From contig CATOST010000016.1 of assembly GCA_951812665.1 (NCBI GenBank), positions 1-64,000 on the forward strand: a stretch of DNA of 64,000 nucleotides, written 5' to 3'. Under the pieces are notes generated by a model, which saw only the letters and a list, made by a program, of their open reading frames with translations, did not search any database and had not been told where the DNA came from. Below are positions 24,287 to 31,650 of the stretch, in pieces (position 1 is the stretch's first letter; every line of letters starts with the position of its first letter). A program made the translations under genes and the position numbers. Origin of the DNA: an uncultured Acidobacteriota bacterium (lineage in GTDB: Bacteria; Acidobacteriota; UBA6911; RPQK01; JAJDTT01).

Positions 24287-25600
24287 TCACGGCGCCGATC
24301 CCGGGCGCCTCCGGTAATAGTAATAGACGGGCAGCCCGGCACAGACCGTGGCCACGCCGGCCAGGGATTCTCCCGGATGGGAGAGTGCGACGCTGGCAAG
24401 GATGGCGAGACTCATCAAAACGAAGATCCAGGGCAGAACCCGCTGCAAGATCCAGGCCCTACGGCTCGAGCCGGGGTCGAGAGGCGATCGCAGCAGCGCC
24501 GAGACTGTCACTGCCGAAAAGAGGATGACCACGAATCCCGAAAAGAGCAGGATCTGTCTCAAGGTTCCCATCCAGACCAGGGCCAGGGCGATGCCGCTCT
24601 GGAACCAGATGGCCTTCAGGGGAATTTTCTTTTGCAGGTGCACTTCGCCCAGCCAGGCAGGAAAGAGCCGTTCCCGGGACATGGCGAAGTAGATTCGGGG
24701 ACCGGCGATGGACATGGCGGTGACGGAACTCAGGATCGAGGCCAGGATCAACAACGTCACGATCCATTCACCGGAGGGCAACACGGCCGAAGCGGCCAAC
24801 TGGGCGACGGCCACCTCTCCCTGCAACTGGGCCAGGGGAAGAGCCGTCAGGTAGGCCAGGTTGACTCCGACGTAGAGAATGGTGACCAGTGCCGTCCCCA
24901 GCAACAGGGACCTGGGGAGGGTGCGGGCCGGATCCCGAATCTCCTCGGCGATGTAGGCCGCAGCGTTCCAACCGCTGTAGGAGAACATGACCAGGACCAG
25001 AGCCGAGGCCACGGGGACCAGCGTCTCCAGGTCCCAGGCGCCGGCCGGATCCAACTCGTGGAGGACCCCGGCCTTCCGCGTGTTGACCAGCACCAGACAG
25101 GTGAATGCAGCAAGCAGTCCCAGATTCAGGAGGGTCACCGTGGAATGGAGACGGGTTCCGAATTTGAGCCCCAGGGAGAGCAGAGTGGTGACTGCCAGCA
25201 GAACCAGGGTCGCCACGGTCTGGTTCCCCAGAGGGCCGGATGCGAGGGGCAGATAGGGTTCCAGATAGATGGCGAGTCCCAGCGAAGCTGCGGCCACGGG
25301 CCCCGAGAAGCCGATGATCAGGGAAGCCCAGCCGGAGAGGAATGCGACCAGGGGACCGTAGACCGGGTAGAGGAAAGCGAACTCTCCGCCGGCCCTGGGG
25401 GTGCGGGCCCCCAACTGGGCGTAGCAGAGGGCTCCGGTAAGGGACAGCAGGCCGCCGGCCAACCAGATTCCAACGAGCCAAGGAGAATTTCCGATTTCCT
25501 GGGCGATGAGTCCGGAGGTGGTGAAGATTCCGGTCCCGACGATGTTCCCCACCACCAGGAACATGGCGGAAGCGAGACCGATTTCCCGAAAGAGCTTCAT
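24287..25600 (-). CDS. APC-family amino acid permease
   Basis: A protein of 437 residues with about 12 membrane segments. The N-terminal NIVGTGIFTTSG is the conserved first-helix substrate-binding break of the APC superfamily, and PRAGGEFAFLYPVYGP matches helix 2-3 of LAT/amino-acid permeases. MFSYSGWNAAAYIAEEIRDP is the conserved helix 6 region. It imports or exchanges amino acids or related amines at the inner membrane; the substrate cannot be told. It begins 22 bases after the redoxin gene on the same strand, at the 3' end of the 24287-31216 run, so it may be read through from the molybdenum hydroxylase promoter. Confidence 0.88.
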   Translation of the reverse strand: MKLFREIGLASAMFLVVGNIVGTGIFTTSGLIAQEIGNSPWLVGIWLAGGLLSLTGALCYAQLGARTPRAGGEFAFLYPVYGPLVAFLSGWASLIIGFSGPVAAASLGLAIYLEPYLPLASGPLGNQTVATLVLLAVTTLLSLGLKFGTRLHSTVTLLNLGLLAAFTCLVLVNTRKAGVLHELDPAGAWDLETLVPVASALVLVMFSYSGWNAAAYIAEEIRDPARTLPRSLLLGTALVTILYVGVNLAYLTALPLAQLQGEVAVAQLAASAVLPSGEWIVTLLILASILSSVTAMSIAGPRIYFAMSRERLFPAWLGEVHLQKKIPLKAIWFQSGIALALVWMGTLRQILLFSGFVVILFSAVTVSALLRSPLDPGSSRRAWILQRVLPWIFVLMSLAILASVALSHPGESLAGVATVCAGLPVYYYYRRRPGSAP

Positions 25601-25622
25601 CCCACGCTTGCCGCGGCCGGGG

Positions 25623-26498
25623 TCAGGGTCCCACCAGCTCGGAGACTACCTGGTCCATGGTCTCCTGACTTTGGAAGTTGATCAGGCGCCGAAACACCGT
25701 CCCGGAAGAGTCCAACAGAAAGAGTGTGGGGAAGACGTTGATATTCCCGAAGGCCTTGTGCGACTCCGGAGTCAGATGGAGGTTGGGGAAAGAGACCCCG
25801 TGCTTTTTCAGGTATTCGATCCGTTCCCGGTCGTTCACCGTCAACTCCAGGATCCGGTCGGCGTTCAGGCCCACCACCCGGAGTCGATCGTTTCCGTACC
25901 GCTGGTGGAGGGTTTCCAGGATGGGAGAGATGCGGGAGCAAGGCGGGCAGCCGGTGAACCAGAAATAGAGAAGGACGTTGGATCCTCTCAAGCTTGCGCT
26001 GGGCAGCCTCTCTCCCTCCAGGGTCAGCAGATCGAAGTCGGGTGCGGGTCTTCCTTCCCAGCCGGTGACGCGGACCGGGTTGCCGTGACGCTGAAGGAAC
26101 GCCGCCAGGCCCTGACGGTGGACCCTGGTGATCTCCCCGGTCTGGTCCCGGTCGAACATTCGGGGGACACGGCCATCGATTTCCATGACGGTCAGCAACA
26201 GCTCGATGGATTGAACGCCGACGCCGAACCGTTCTCCGATCTGCGCCCGCGTTGGGGGCTCGCCCGTCCGTTTCAGCTCGCTCTGGACGAAGGCGGGGAT
26301 GCGGAACAGGGTCTCGAAGAGCTTGCCAATGAACTCCTTCTCCTCTTTGCCGAATTGGGGGTCGTTCTGAAGCTCGGAGAAGCTGATGCCGGTTCCTTGG
26401 CGAATCAGGTCCTGGATGGAGGTCAAGACCCGGGTCTCGATCTGGGAAGGAGCGGGTCCGAGGGCCAGCAGGAGGATCAGGGGCAGGGATTTCATCAT
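25623..26498 (-). CDS. TlpA/ResA-like redoxin with N-terminal helical domain
   Basis: A protein of 291 residues. After a signal peptide comes a helical domain of about 125 residues, including a winged-helix-like stretch (PPTRAQIGERFGVGVQSIEL). The thioredoxin fold follows from about residue 150: GRPAPDFDLLTLEGERLP, the active site in YFWFTGCPPCSRI and the cis-Pro region VFPTLFLLDSSG. It is a periplasmic thiol oxidoreductase, probably reducing disulfides as ResA/TlpA do. The N-terminal domain is not part of classic TlpA. It lies 27 bases behind the TMEM14-like gene. Confidence 0.82.
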   Translation of the reverse strand: MMKSLPLILLLALGPAPSQIETRVLTSIQDLIRQGTGISFSELQNDPQFGKEEKEFIGKLFETLFRIPAFVQSELKRTGEPPTRAQIGERFGVGVQSIELLLTVMEIDGRVPRMFDRDQTGEITRVHRQGLAAFLQRHGNPVRVTGWEGRPAPDFDLLTLEGERLPSASLRGSNVLLYFWFTGCPPCSRISPILETLHQRYGNDRLRVVGLNADRILELTVNDRERIEYLKKHGVSFPNLHLTPESHKAFGNINVFPTLFLLDSSGTVFRRLINFQSQETMDQVVSELVGP

Positions 26499-26525
26499 GG
26501 TTACACGTTCCGGGTGCTCAGGGCG

Positions 26526-26834
26526 TTACCTGGCTGTCAACAGGATGACGGCCACGATGGCGCCGAGGAGGACCAGAAGTCCGGCCGGCATGAAGCGTCG
26601 AGTCAGATTGAGGCGATAGAGGGACAATACCGTCAGTCCCAGAACCAGCCACAGCGGCAGGTCTGCCGGGAGCCCGCCTTCGGCGCCGGCGAACAGTGCC
26701 GAGAGAATGAGAGCCACTCCAAAGAGAAGGCCCAGCACCAGGGAAGGAATGCTGCGGGCCTTGAGATAACCCATCAGCCCTCCCAGGGCCACCAGGATTC
26801 CATAGATTAAGACCGCCGCGTCGGGAAGATTCAT
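26526..26834 (-). CDS. TMEM14/UPF0136-like small membrane protein
   Basis: A protein of 102 residues with four membrane segments. The pattern IYGILVALGGLMGYLKARSIPSL, followed by GLLFGVALILSAL, is typical of the TMEM14/UPF0136 family, whose eukaryotic members move fatty acids or haem precursors; bacterial roles are unknown. The start at 26834 is the first Met of the hydrophobic family core. It lies 10 bases behind the TMEM220-like gene and within the same minus-strand run. Confidence 0.75.
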   Translation of the reverse strand: MNLPDAAVLIYGILVALGGLMGYLKARSIPSLVLGLLFGVALILSALFAGAEGGLPADLPLWLVLGLTVLSLYRLNLTRRFMPAGLLVLLGAIVAVILLTAR

Positions 26835-26844
26835 ATTGCCAGCC

Positions 26845-27192
26845 TCACGAGGCCGCCCGTTGGTTTCTCGCCATGCGCTGGCGCCGGGCGAGCACCAGGG
26901 ACCAGACGGCGGTGACCAGAAGGCCACCCGACTCACTGAGTTCCTCCTGACGATAGTTCAATGTCCCCTCCGGGAGCGTCGTTCCCACGTAGAACGCTGC
27001 CAGCAGGCACGCCAATGCAAAGAATTCCACCCAGGGCTCGGGCAGGCTCCTCCCCGTCCATGACATCCAGGACCAAAGAGCCGCCAAGCCGTAGACGGGC
27101 ATCCAGATATAGAGGTCGGGATCGTTATACTGAAGAATCGTGGCAGCGGAATAGAGGATGAGCATCACACGGCTCAGAACCCTCATTCCCAT
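26845..27192 (-). CDS. TMEM220-like small membrane protein
   Basis: A protein of 115 residues with three or four membrane segments. The QYNDPDLYIWMPVYGLAAL motif after the first helix is the hallmark of the TMEM220 family; its function is unknown. It begins four bases after the MoaD-like gene stops, so it is surely in the same transcript. Pairing of TMEM220- and TMEM14-type proteins behind a molybdenum enzyme has no explanation from known biochemistry. Confidence 0.78.
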   Translation of the reverse strand: MGMRVLSRVMLILYSAATILQYNDPDLYIWMPVYGLAALWSWMSWTGRSLPEPWVEFFALACLLAAFYVGTTLPEGTLNYRQEELSESGGLLVTAVWSLVLARRQRMARNQRAAS

Positions 27193-27196
27193 GGCG

Positions 27197-27475
27197 CTAC
27201 TTCCGCCTCCGGCTCCCTCCGGCGATAGCCGGCAGAAAGTGGACTTCGCTGCCGGTCTGCAGACGGGCCCGCAGACCCTCGGGCGAAATCACACCGTCGA
27301 CCGAAACCGCAACGCCGCTGCGCAGCCGACTGCCCTCGCGGAGACGGTCCCCGATTCCAGGATACTCCTGATCCAAATGATCGATAAGTTCTCGAACGGT
27401 CCGTCCACGAACGTCAACCTGCTCCCGGCCACCCGTGAGTTCTTGCATCGGTGGGGGAATCCAGGCTGTCGGCAT
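27197..27475 (-). CDS. MoaD/ThiS-like sulfur carrier with C-terminal tail
   Basis: A protein of 92 residues with a ubiquitin-like beta-grasp fold: RTVRELIDHLDQEYPG, VSVDGVISP and the final strand SEVHFLPAIAGG. MoaD and ThiS must end in Gly-Gly for thiocarboxylate formation; here GG is followed by SRRRK, so either the tail is clipped first or the protein works otherwise. It sits 41 bases behind the molybdopterin-binding subunit gene, fitting a role in molybdopterin synthesis or sulfuration for that enzyme. A much longer open frame upstream in the same phase is antisense-like shadow; the start at 27475 is set by the family length. Confidence 0.75.
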   Translation of the reverse strand: MPTAWIPPPMQELTGGREQVDVRGRTVRELIDHLDQEYPGIGDRLREGSRLRSGVAVSVDGVISPEGLRARLQTGSEVHFLPAIAGGSRRRK

Positions 27476-27516
27476 GGAATTCTCGTGAGACCCTCGGTTC
27501 GGAGCCGGGCTGCAGT

Positions 27517-29814
27517 TCAACCCGACCCGTTTCCGTTCTTCTCCAGGAGCGCCTTCAATACCCTGGGCGGGCTCATGGGCAGGTCCCTGAGCCTCAACCC
27601 CGTGGCCTGGTAGACGGCGTTGGCGATGGCGGCCGGCGGGGGCACGATGGGGACCTCTCCGACTCCCCTCACGCCGAAGGGATGTCCCGGATTCGGCACC
27701 TCCACGATCTTGGTGTCGATCATGGGGAGGTCCAGGCTCGTGGGCATCCGGTAGTCCAGAAAGCTGCCGTTCAGGAGCTGACCCTTGTCGTTGTAGACGT
27801 ACTCCTCGTTCAGAGCCCAGCCGATGCCCTGGACGGCTCCGCCCTGCATCTGACCCTCCACATAGGAGGGGTGGATGGCCCGGCCTGCGTCCTGGACCAC
27901 TGTGAAGCGGAGAATTTCGACCTTTCCCGTGTCCGGGTCCACTTCCACGTCGGCAATCTGGGTACAGAAGGCGCCGCCGACACCCTTGGGATCGACCGTG
28001 GCCCGGCCCACGATGGGTCCGCCGGTCTCGTCCATCTTGGCGGCCAGATCGGCGAAGGAAATGCTCCTGCCCGATCCGTCGGTGGCCACGTAGTCCCCGT
28101 CGCGAGCCTCGACCTGATCCTCCGAGATCTCCCAAAGGACGGCCGCGCGCCCGACCATCTGATTCTGAATGTCCTTGCCCGCTTCGTAGGCCGCATAGCC
28201 GGTGGAGAAGGTGACTCGGCTGCCTCCGGTCACGTCCGTGTAACCGACGCCGTCCGTATCCGCGACGATGGGCCGGACGCTTTCGGCCGGAATGCCCAGG
28301 ACCTCGGCCATCTGCATGGCCACCGAGGTTCGGGTGCCTCCGATGTCGGTGGAGCCCTCCACCAGGCTCACCCTTCCGTCCGGGTTCACGCTGGCGTGAA
28401 CGCTGGATTTGAGTCCCACGTTGAACCAGAATCCGCTGGCCACGCCACGACCCCGGTTGGGGCCCTCCAGCGGTGCCGCGTAGTGCGGGTGTTCGCGGGC
28501 GGCTTCGGCCGTTTCCACGCATCCGATCCGTGGCCAGACGGGCCCGTCGACTCGCCGGTCTCCCTCGCGAGAGGCGTTCTTGAGGCGGAATTCTATGGGG
28601 TCCATGCCCAACTGCTCACAAATCTCGTCCACCACCGTCTCGGAGGCGAACTCGGCATGGGTCGCTCCAGGAGCCCGGTAGGCGGATGACTTGGGCTTGT
28701 TGACCAGCACGTCGAATCCGTCGATGACGCCGTTGGGAAGGTTGTAGGGAGCGAACACGCACATGCAAGCGGCGCCGATGGGCGATCCCGGAAAACCGCC
28801 GGCGTCGAACGCGGCCCAGAAACTCCCGGCGGTGAGCGTCCCATCCTTCTTGGCGCCCATCTTGACGCGCATGAACGAAGCCGGCGTCGGACCGGTGGCC
28901 TGCAGGACCTCCTCCCGCGTCATCAGGATCTTGACCGGCCGGCCGGTGGCTTTGGACAGGAGAGCCGCCGCCGGCTCCAGGTAGGTGGCGATCTTTCCGC
29001 CGAAGCCTCCACCGATCTCGGTCGGCACCACCTTGACCTGGGAGATCGGGACCCCCAGGATCTCGGAGGTCTGGGCCCGGCTGGTGAAGGAGCCCTGGGT
29101 GCTGAGCCAGATGGTGAGCTGGCCGTCGGAATTCCAGAAGGCCGTACAGTTGTGGGGCTCGATGTAACCCTGGTGCACGGTCTGGGTGGTGAATTCCCGC
29201 TCCACCACTACATCGGCTTCCGCAAACCCCTTCTCTACGTCACCCAACTTGAAGTGGATATGGTCGGCGACGTTGGTCGGCTGGTCGCCGACGGCTCCGA
29301 AGGCCTTGGTGCGGAGACTCTCGTCCAGGAGCGGAGCCCCGTCCTTCATGGCCTCCATGACGTCCATCACCGGCGGAAGGACCTCGTACTCCACTTCGAT
29401 CAGGCCCGCCGCTTCCTCGGCCAGATGCGGGTCGGTGGCCGCCACTGCGGCGACGGCGTGTCCCTCGTACACGACCTTGTCCCGGGCCAGCACGTTGAGA
29501 GAAAGATGCCGCAGGGGCGCCGCCGCCTCCCCCAGGTTGGCGATCTTGTCTCCCGGATCGGGCAGGTCCTGACCCGTGACCACCGCCTTCACGCCGGGCA
29601 GGGCCAACGCCTTGCCGGCATCGATGGAGACGATCCTGGCGTGGGCGTGGGGGCTGCGCAGGACGTTGCCGTGCAGCATGCCCGTCAGGTACACGTCGGC
29701 GCCGTATTGGGCCCTTCCGGTGACCTTGTCCACTCCGTCGTGGCGGATGGGACGGGTGCCGATGACCTTGTAATCGGACTGGGTTTCCGGTGCGGTTTTG
29801 GATGCTGTAGTCAT
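27517..29814 (-). CDS. Molybdenum hydroxylase large subunit (xanthine dehydrogenase family)
   Basis: A protein of 765 residues. It binds the molybdopterin cofactor and catalyses hydroxylation or oxidation of a purine, aldehyde or other carbon centre. Landmarks are IRHDGVDKVTGRAQYGADV, TEIGGGFGGK (MoCo loop), SSAYRAPGATHAEF, VQDAGRAIHP and the C-terminal GVRGVGEVPIVPPPAAI, containing the conserved GVGE active-site Glu. The CO-dehydrogenase AYxCSFR loop is not present, so it is not a form I CODH. The start at 29814 has GGGGGAG eight bases upstream. It is the third gene of the FAD / 2Fe-2S / Mo set; the substrate cannot be read from sequence. Confidence 0.93.
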   Translation of the reverse strand: MTTASKTAPETQSDYKVIGTRPIRHDGVDKVTGRAQYGADVYLTGMLHGNVLRSPHAHARIVSIDAGKALALPGVKAVVTGQDLPDPGDKIANLGEAAAPLRHLSLNVLARDKVVYEGHAVAAVAATDPHLAEEAAGLIEVEYEVLPPVMDVMEAMKDGAPLLDESLRTKAFGAVGDQPTNVADHIHFKLGDVEKGFAEADVVVEREFTTQTVHQGYIEPHNCTAFWNSDGQLTIWLSTQGSFTSRAQTSEILGVPISQVKVVPTEIGGGFGGKIATYLEPAAALLSKATGRPVKILMTREEVLQATGPTPASFMRVKMGAKKDGTLTAGSFWAAFDAGGFPGSPIGAACMCVFAPYNLPNGVIDGFDVLVNKPKSSAYRAPGATHAEFASETVVDEICEQLGMDPIEFRLKNASREGDRRVDGPVWPRIGCVETAEAAREHPHYAAPLEGPNRGRGVASGFWFNVGLKSSVHASVNPDGRVSLVEGSTDIGGTRTSVAMQMAEVLGIPAESVRPIVADTDGVGYTDVTGGSRVTFSTGYAAYEAGKDIQNQMVGRAAVLWEISEDQVEARDGDYVATDGSGRSISFADLAAKMDETGGPIVGRATVDPKGVGGAFCTQIADVEVDPDTGKVEILRFTVVQDAGRAIHPSYVEGQMQGGAVQGIGWALNEEYVYNDKGQLLNGSFLDYRMPTSLDLPMIDTKIVEVPNPGHPFGVRGVGEVPIVPPPAAIANAVYQATGLRLRDLPMSPPRVLKALLEKNGNGSG

Positions 29815-29834
29815 CAGTCTTGACTCCCCCTCGG

Positions 29835-30335
29835 TTAGCCGTTGCCGTTGGTCTGCGCGGCAGTGTCCAATACGGCTCGAATGATCTTGTCGTAACCTGT
29901 GCAGCGGCAGAGGTTTCCCGCCAGCCACAGGCGAACGTCGTGTTCGGAAGGATTGGGATTCCGGTCCAGAAGGGCCTTGGCGGCGACGATGAAGCCGGGC
30001 GTGCAGACGCCGCATTGGAGGGCGGCGTGTTCCAGGAACTTCTGCTGCAAGGGGTGCAGTTCGCCGGATTCCGACGCCATCCCCTCGATGGTGGTGATTT
30101 CGGCGCCCTGAGTCTCGCCCGCCATCACCACGCAGGAGTTGACGAGACGCCCGTCCAGGATGACGCAGCAGGCGCCGCAGTTGCCGTTGTTGCACCCTTC
30201 CTTGCTGCCCGTCAGTTGGAGAATGTCGCGCAGCACCTCTAACAGGCTGTGGCGCGGCTCGCACAGGAACTCGGCGGCTTCGTTGTTGATCCGGGTCTGG
30301 ATGTGTAGCTTCTGGTCGGCGGTTGTGACGCTCAT
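29835..30335 (-). CDS. Molybdenum hydroxylase 2Fe-2S subunit
   Basis: A protein of 166 residues with two [2Fe-2S] sites. The plant-ferredoxin type is in GCNNGNCGACCV with a later Cys in NSCVVMAG. The second is in the helical domain, ALQCGVCTPGF and GNLCRCTGY. It passes electrons from the molybdenum centre to FAD. The ATG overlaps the stop of the FAD subunit by four bases (30332-30335), and the large subunit starts 20 bases after its stop, giving equal coupling of all three subunits. Confidence 0.95.
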   Translation of the reverse strand: MSVTTADQKLHIQTRINNEAAEFLCEPRHSLLEVLRDILQLTGSKEGCNNGNCGACCVILDGRLVNSCVVMAGETQGAEITTIEGMASESGELHPLQQKFLEHAALQCGVCTPGFIVAAKALLDRNPNPSEHDVRLWLAGNLCRCTGYDKIIRAVLDTAAQTNGNG

Positions 30336-31216
30336 GAATTTGACTCTCCTCTGGCTCGGGCCACGGCCTTCACGAGTGTCCTGCGGGTCAGGACGCCGGA
30401 CAGGTGTTTCCGCTGCTCGATGGTTCCCCGCATGTCGCTGATGGGGCGGGCCGCCCTGCTGGCCGCCGCGGCCGCCTGATCGATGACGGCGTCCGAGACC
30501 GGACTCCCCGACAACACCTCGCCGGCTTCCTCCACCAACAACGGGGTGGGGGCGACCGCGCCCAATCCGACGCGGCCGGAGACGAAGCTGTCGCCGGCAT
30601 CGTTCAGCACCACTGCCGATCCCGCGCCGACGACGGCGATGTCCATCTCGTTTCGCGGGATGAAGCGAAGATAGTGCGCCCCCGCGTTCGGACCAGGGGT
30701 CGGGATCCGCAAGGAGACCAGCAACTCTCCCCGTCCCAGGAGGTTGCGTCCGGGGCCGGTGCAGAAACTCTCCACCGGCACTTCGCGCTGGCCGCCCGGA
30801 CCGGCGATCACGCACACGGCTTCGTGGGCGATCAGGGCGGGAATGGTGTCCGCTGCCGGCGAGGAGTTGCAGAGGTTGCCGCCGAAAGAAGCCCGGTTCT
30901 GGATGGCGGTCCCTCCCACCAGCTCGGCGGCGTCCACCAAGCCTGGGTAGAGGGATGCGACACGCGCGTTCTCGTAGAATTCGCAGCAAGGGACCGCGGC
31001 CCCCAGGACCAGTCCATCCGCTGAATCGTGAGTCAGTTGCCGGAGCTGGGGAATCCGCTTGACGTCCACCATCAGGTCCAGGTCGCGATGGCCCTCCCTC
31101 ACTTGGACGATGATGTCGGTTCCCCCGGCCAGAGGACGGGCGCGGCCGTCGTATTCGGCCATCAGCGCTACTGCCTCCTCCAGCGTTTCGGGGCATGCGT
31201 AACCTAGTGCCTTCAC
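30332..31216 (-). CDS. Molybdenum hydroxylase FAD-binding subunit
   Basis: A protein of 294 residues of the CoxM/XdhB family. The FAD pyrophosphate loop is RPLAGGTDIIV near residues 27-37, with the second loop in TAIQNRASFGGNLCNSSPAADT. The C-terminal CODH-flavoprotein domain starts about residue 180. It passes electrons from the iron-sulfur subunit to the final acceptor. It is the first gene of the minus-strand run; a candidate promoter lies about 130 bases upstream. Confidence 0.93.
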   Translation of the reverse strand: MKALGYACPETLEEAVALMAEYDGRARPLAGGTDIIVQVREGHRDLDLMVDVKRIPQLRQLTHDSADGLVLGAAVPCCEFYENARVASLYPGLVDAAELVGGTAIQNRASFGGNLCNSSPAADTIPALIAHEAVCVIAGPGGQREVPVESFCTGPGRNLLGRGELLVSLRIPTPGPNAGAHYLRFIPRNEMDIAVVGAGSAVVLNDAGDSFVSGRVGLGAVAPTPLLVEEAGEVLSGSPVSDAVIDQAAAAASRAARPISDMRGTIEQRKHLSGVLTRRTLVKAVARARGESNS

Positions 31217-31348
31217 AGTGTTGTCTTCTCCTCTCGTCTATGGGGTAAAGTCATCCCGTTCGACTACCTGAAATCCGCGTGGCTCGATCCGGAGAGGCCA
31301 TTCTACACCGTCAGAGACCCTGGGTGCAGAAGCCCGGCGCACTCCCAT

Positions 31349-31379
31349 CTCATATCCAGCAAAAACCTCCAAAAGTCAA
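31349..31379 (-). promoter_or_regulatory. Possible promoter of the molybdenum hydroxylase run
   Basis: On the minus strand, TTGACT (31379-31374) is followed after 19 bases by TATGAG (31354-31349). Matches are five of six and four of six to consensus, but the spacer is longer than ideal. It would give a leader of about 125 bases. Confidence 0.38.
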
Positions 31380-31453
31380 CTCCAAATCGCCTCTTGCCGA
31401 GGGGTTCCGGGGATTCGCCGTCCGGGCGTACACTTTTGGGATCAAGGCGTGTC

Positions 31454-31459
31454 TATAAT
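31454..31459 (+). promoter_or_regulatory. Possible -10 element for the FHA-GAF-SpoIIE gene
   Basis: A perfect TATAAT in otherwise GC-rich sequence. The corresponding -35 position reads CACTTT, which is poor, so activation by another factor would be needed. Confidence 0.38.
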
Positions 31460-31650
31460 GCGAATGCCGGTCTGCTTCGGGTGGCCGCGGTGCAAGCCCC
31501 GCGGAGCACTGAGGCCCGGGTGGTGCCCGGCGGACCGAACGAAACGTCGAGCTTACGGGCCCGTATGTTGTCGATGAGCAACTCGGTCCCAGGTGTGGCG
31601 TCGGCCCGAACCGGGGAGATCTCTTGCCACGGGGGGGCGTGAGGGAAGGA

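Larger units (their letters stand above)
31217..31650. other. Divergent intergenic region with two candidate promoters
   Basis: No gene is supported across these 434 bases; the open frames on either strand are short and composition-driven. The left part should hold the promoter of the molybdenum hydroxylase run and the right part that of the FHA-GAF-SpoIIE gene, whose leader would be about 185 bases and is GC-rich. No riboswitch consensus is recognised. Confidence 0.6.

Noticed and set aside
27517..29814. Form I carbon monoxide dehydrogenase (coxL)
   Set aside because: The subunit set looks similar, but the AYxCSFR active-site loop is absent, so only a general molybdenum hydroxylase is called.
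31394..31642. Small plus-strand open frame before the FHA-GAF-SpoIIE gene
   Set aside because: Covers the TATAAT element, lacks a ribosome site and has random-looking sequence.
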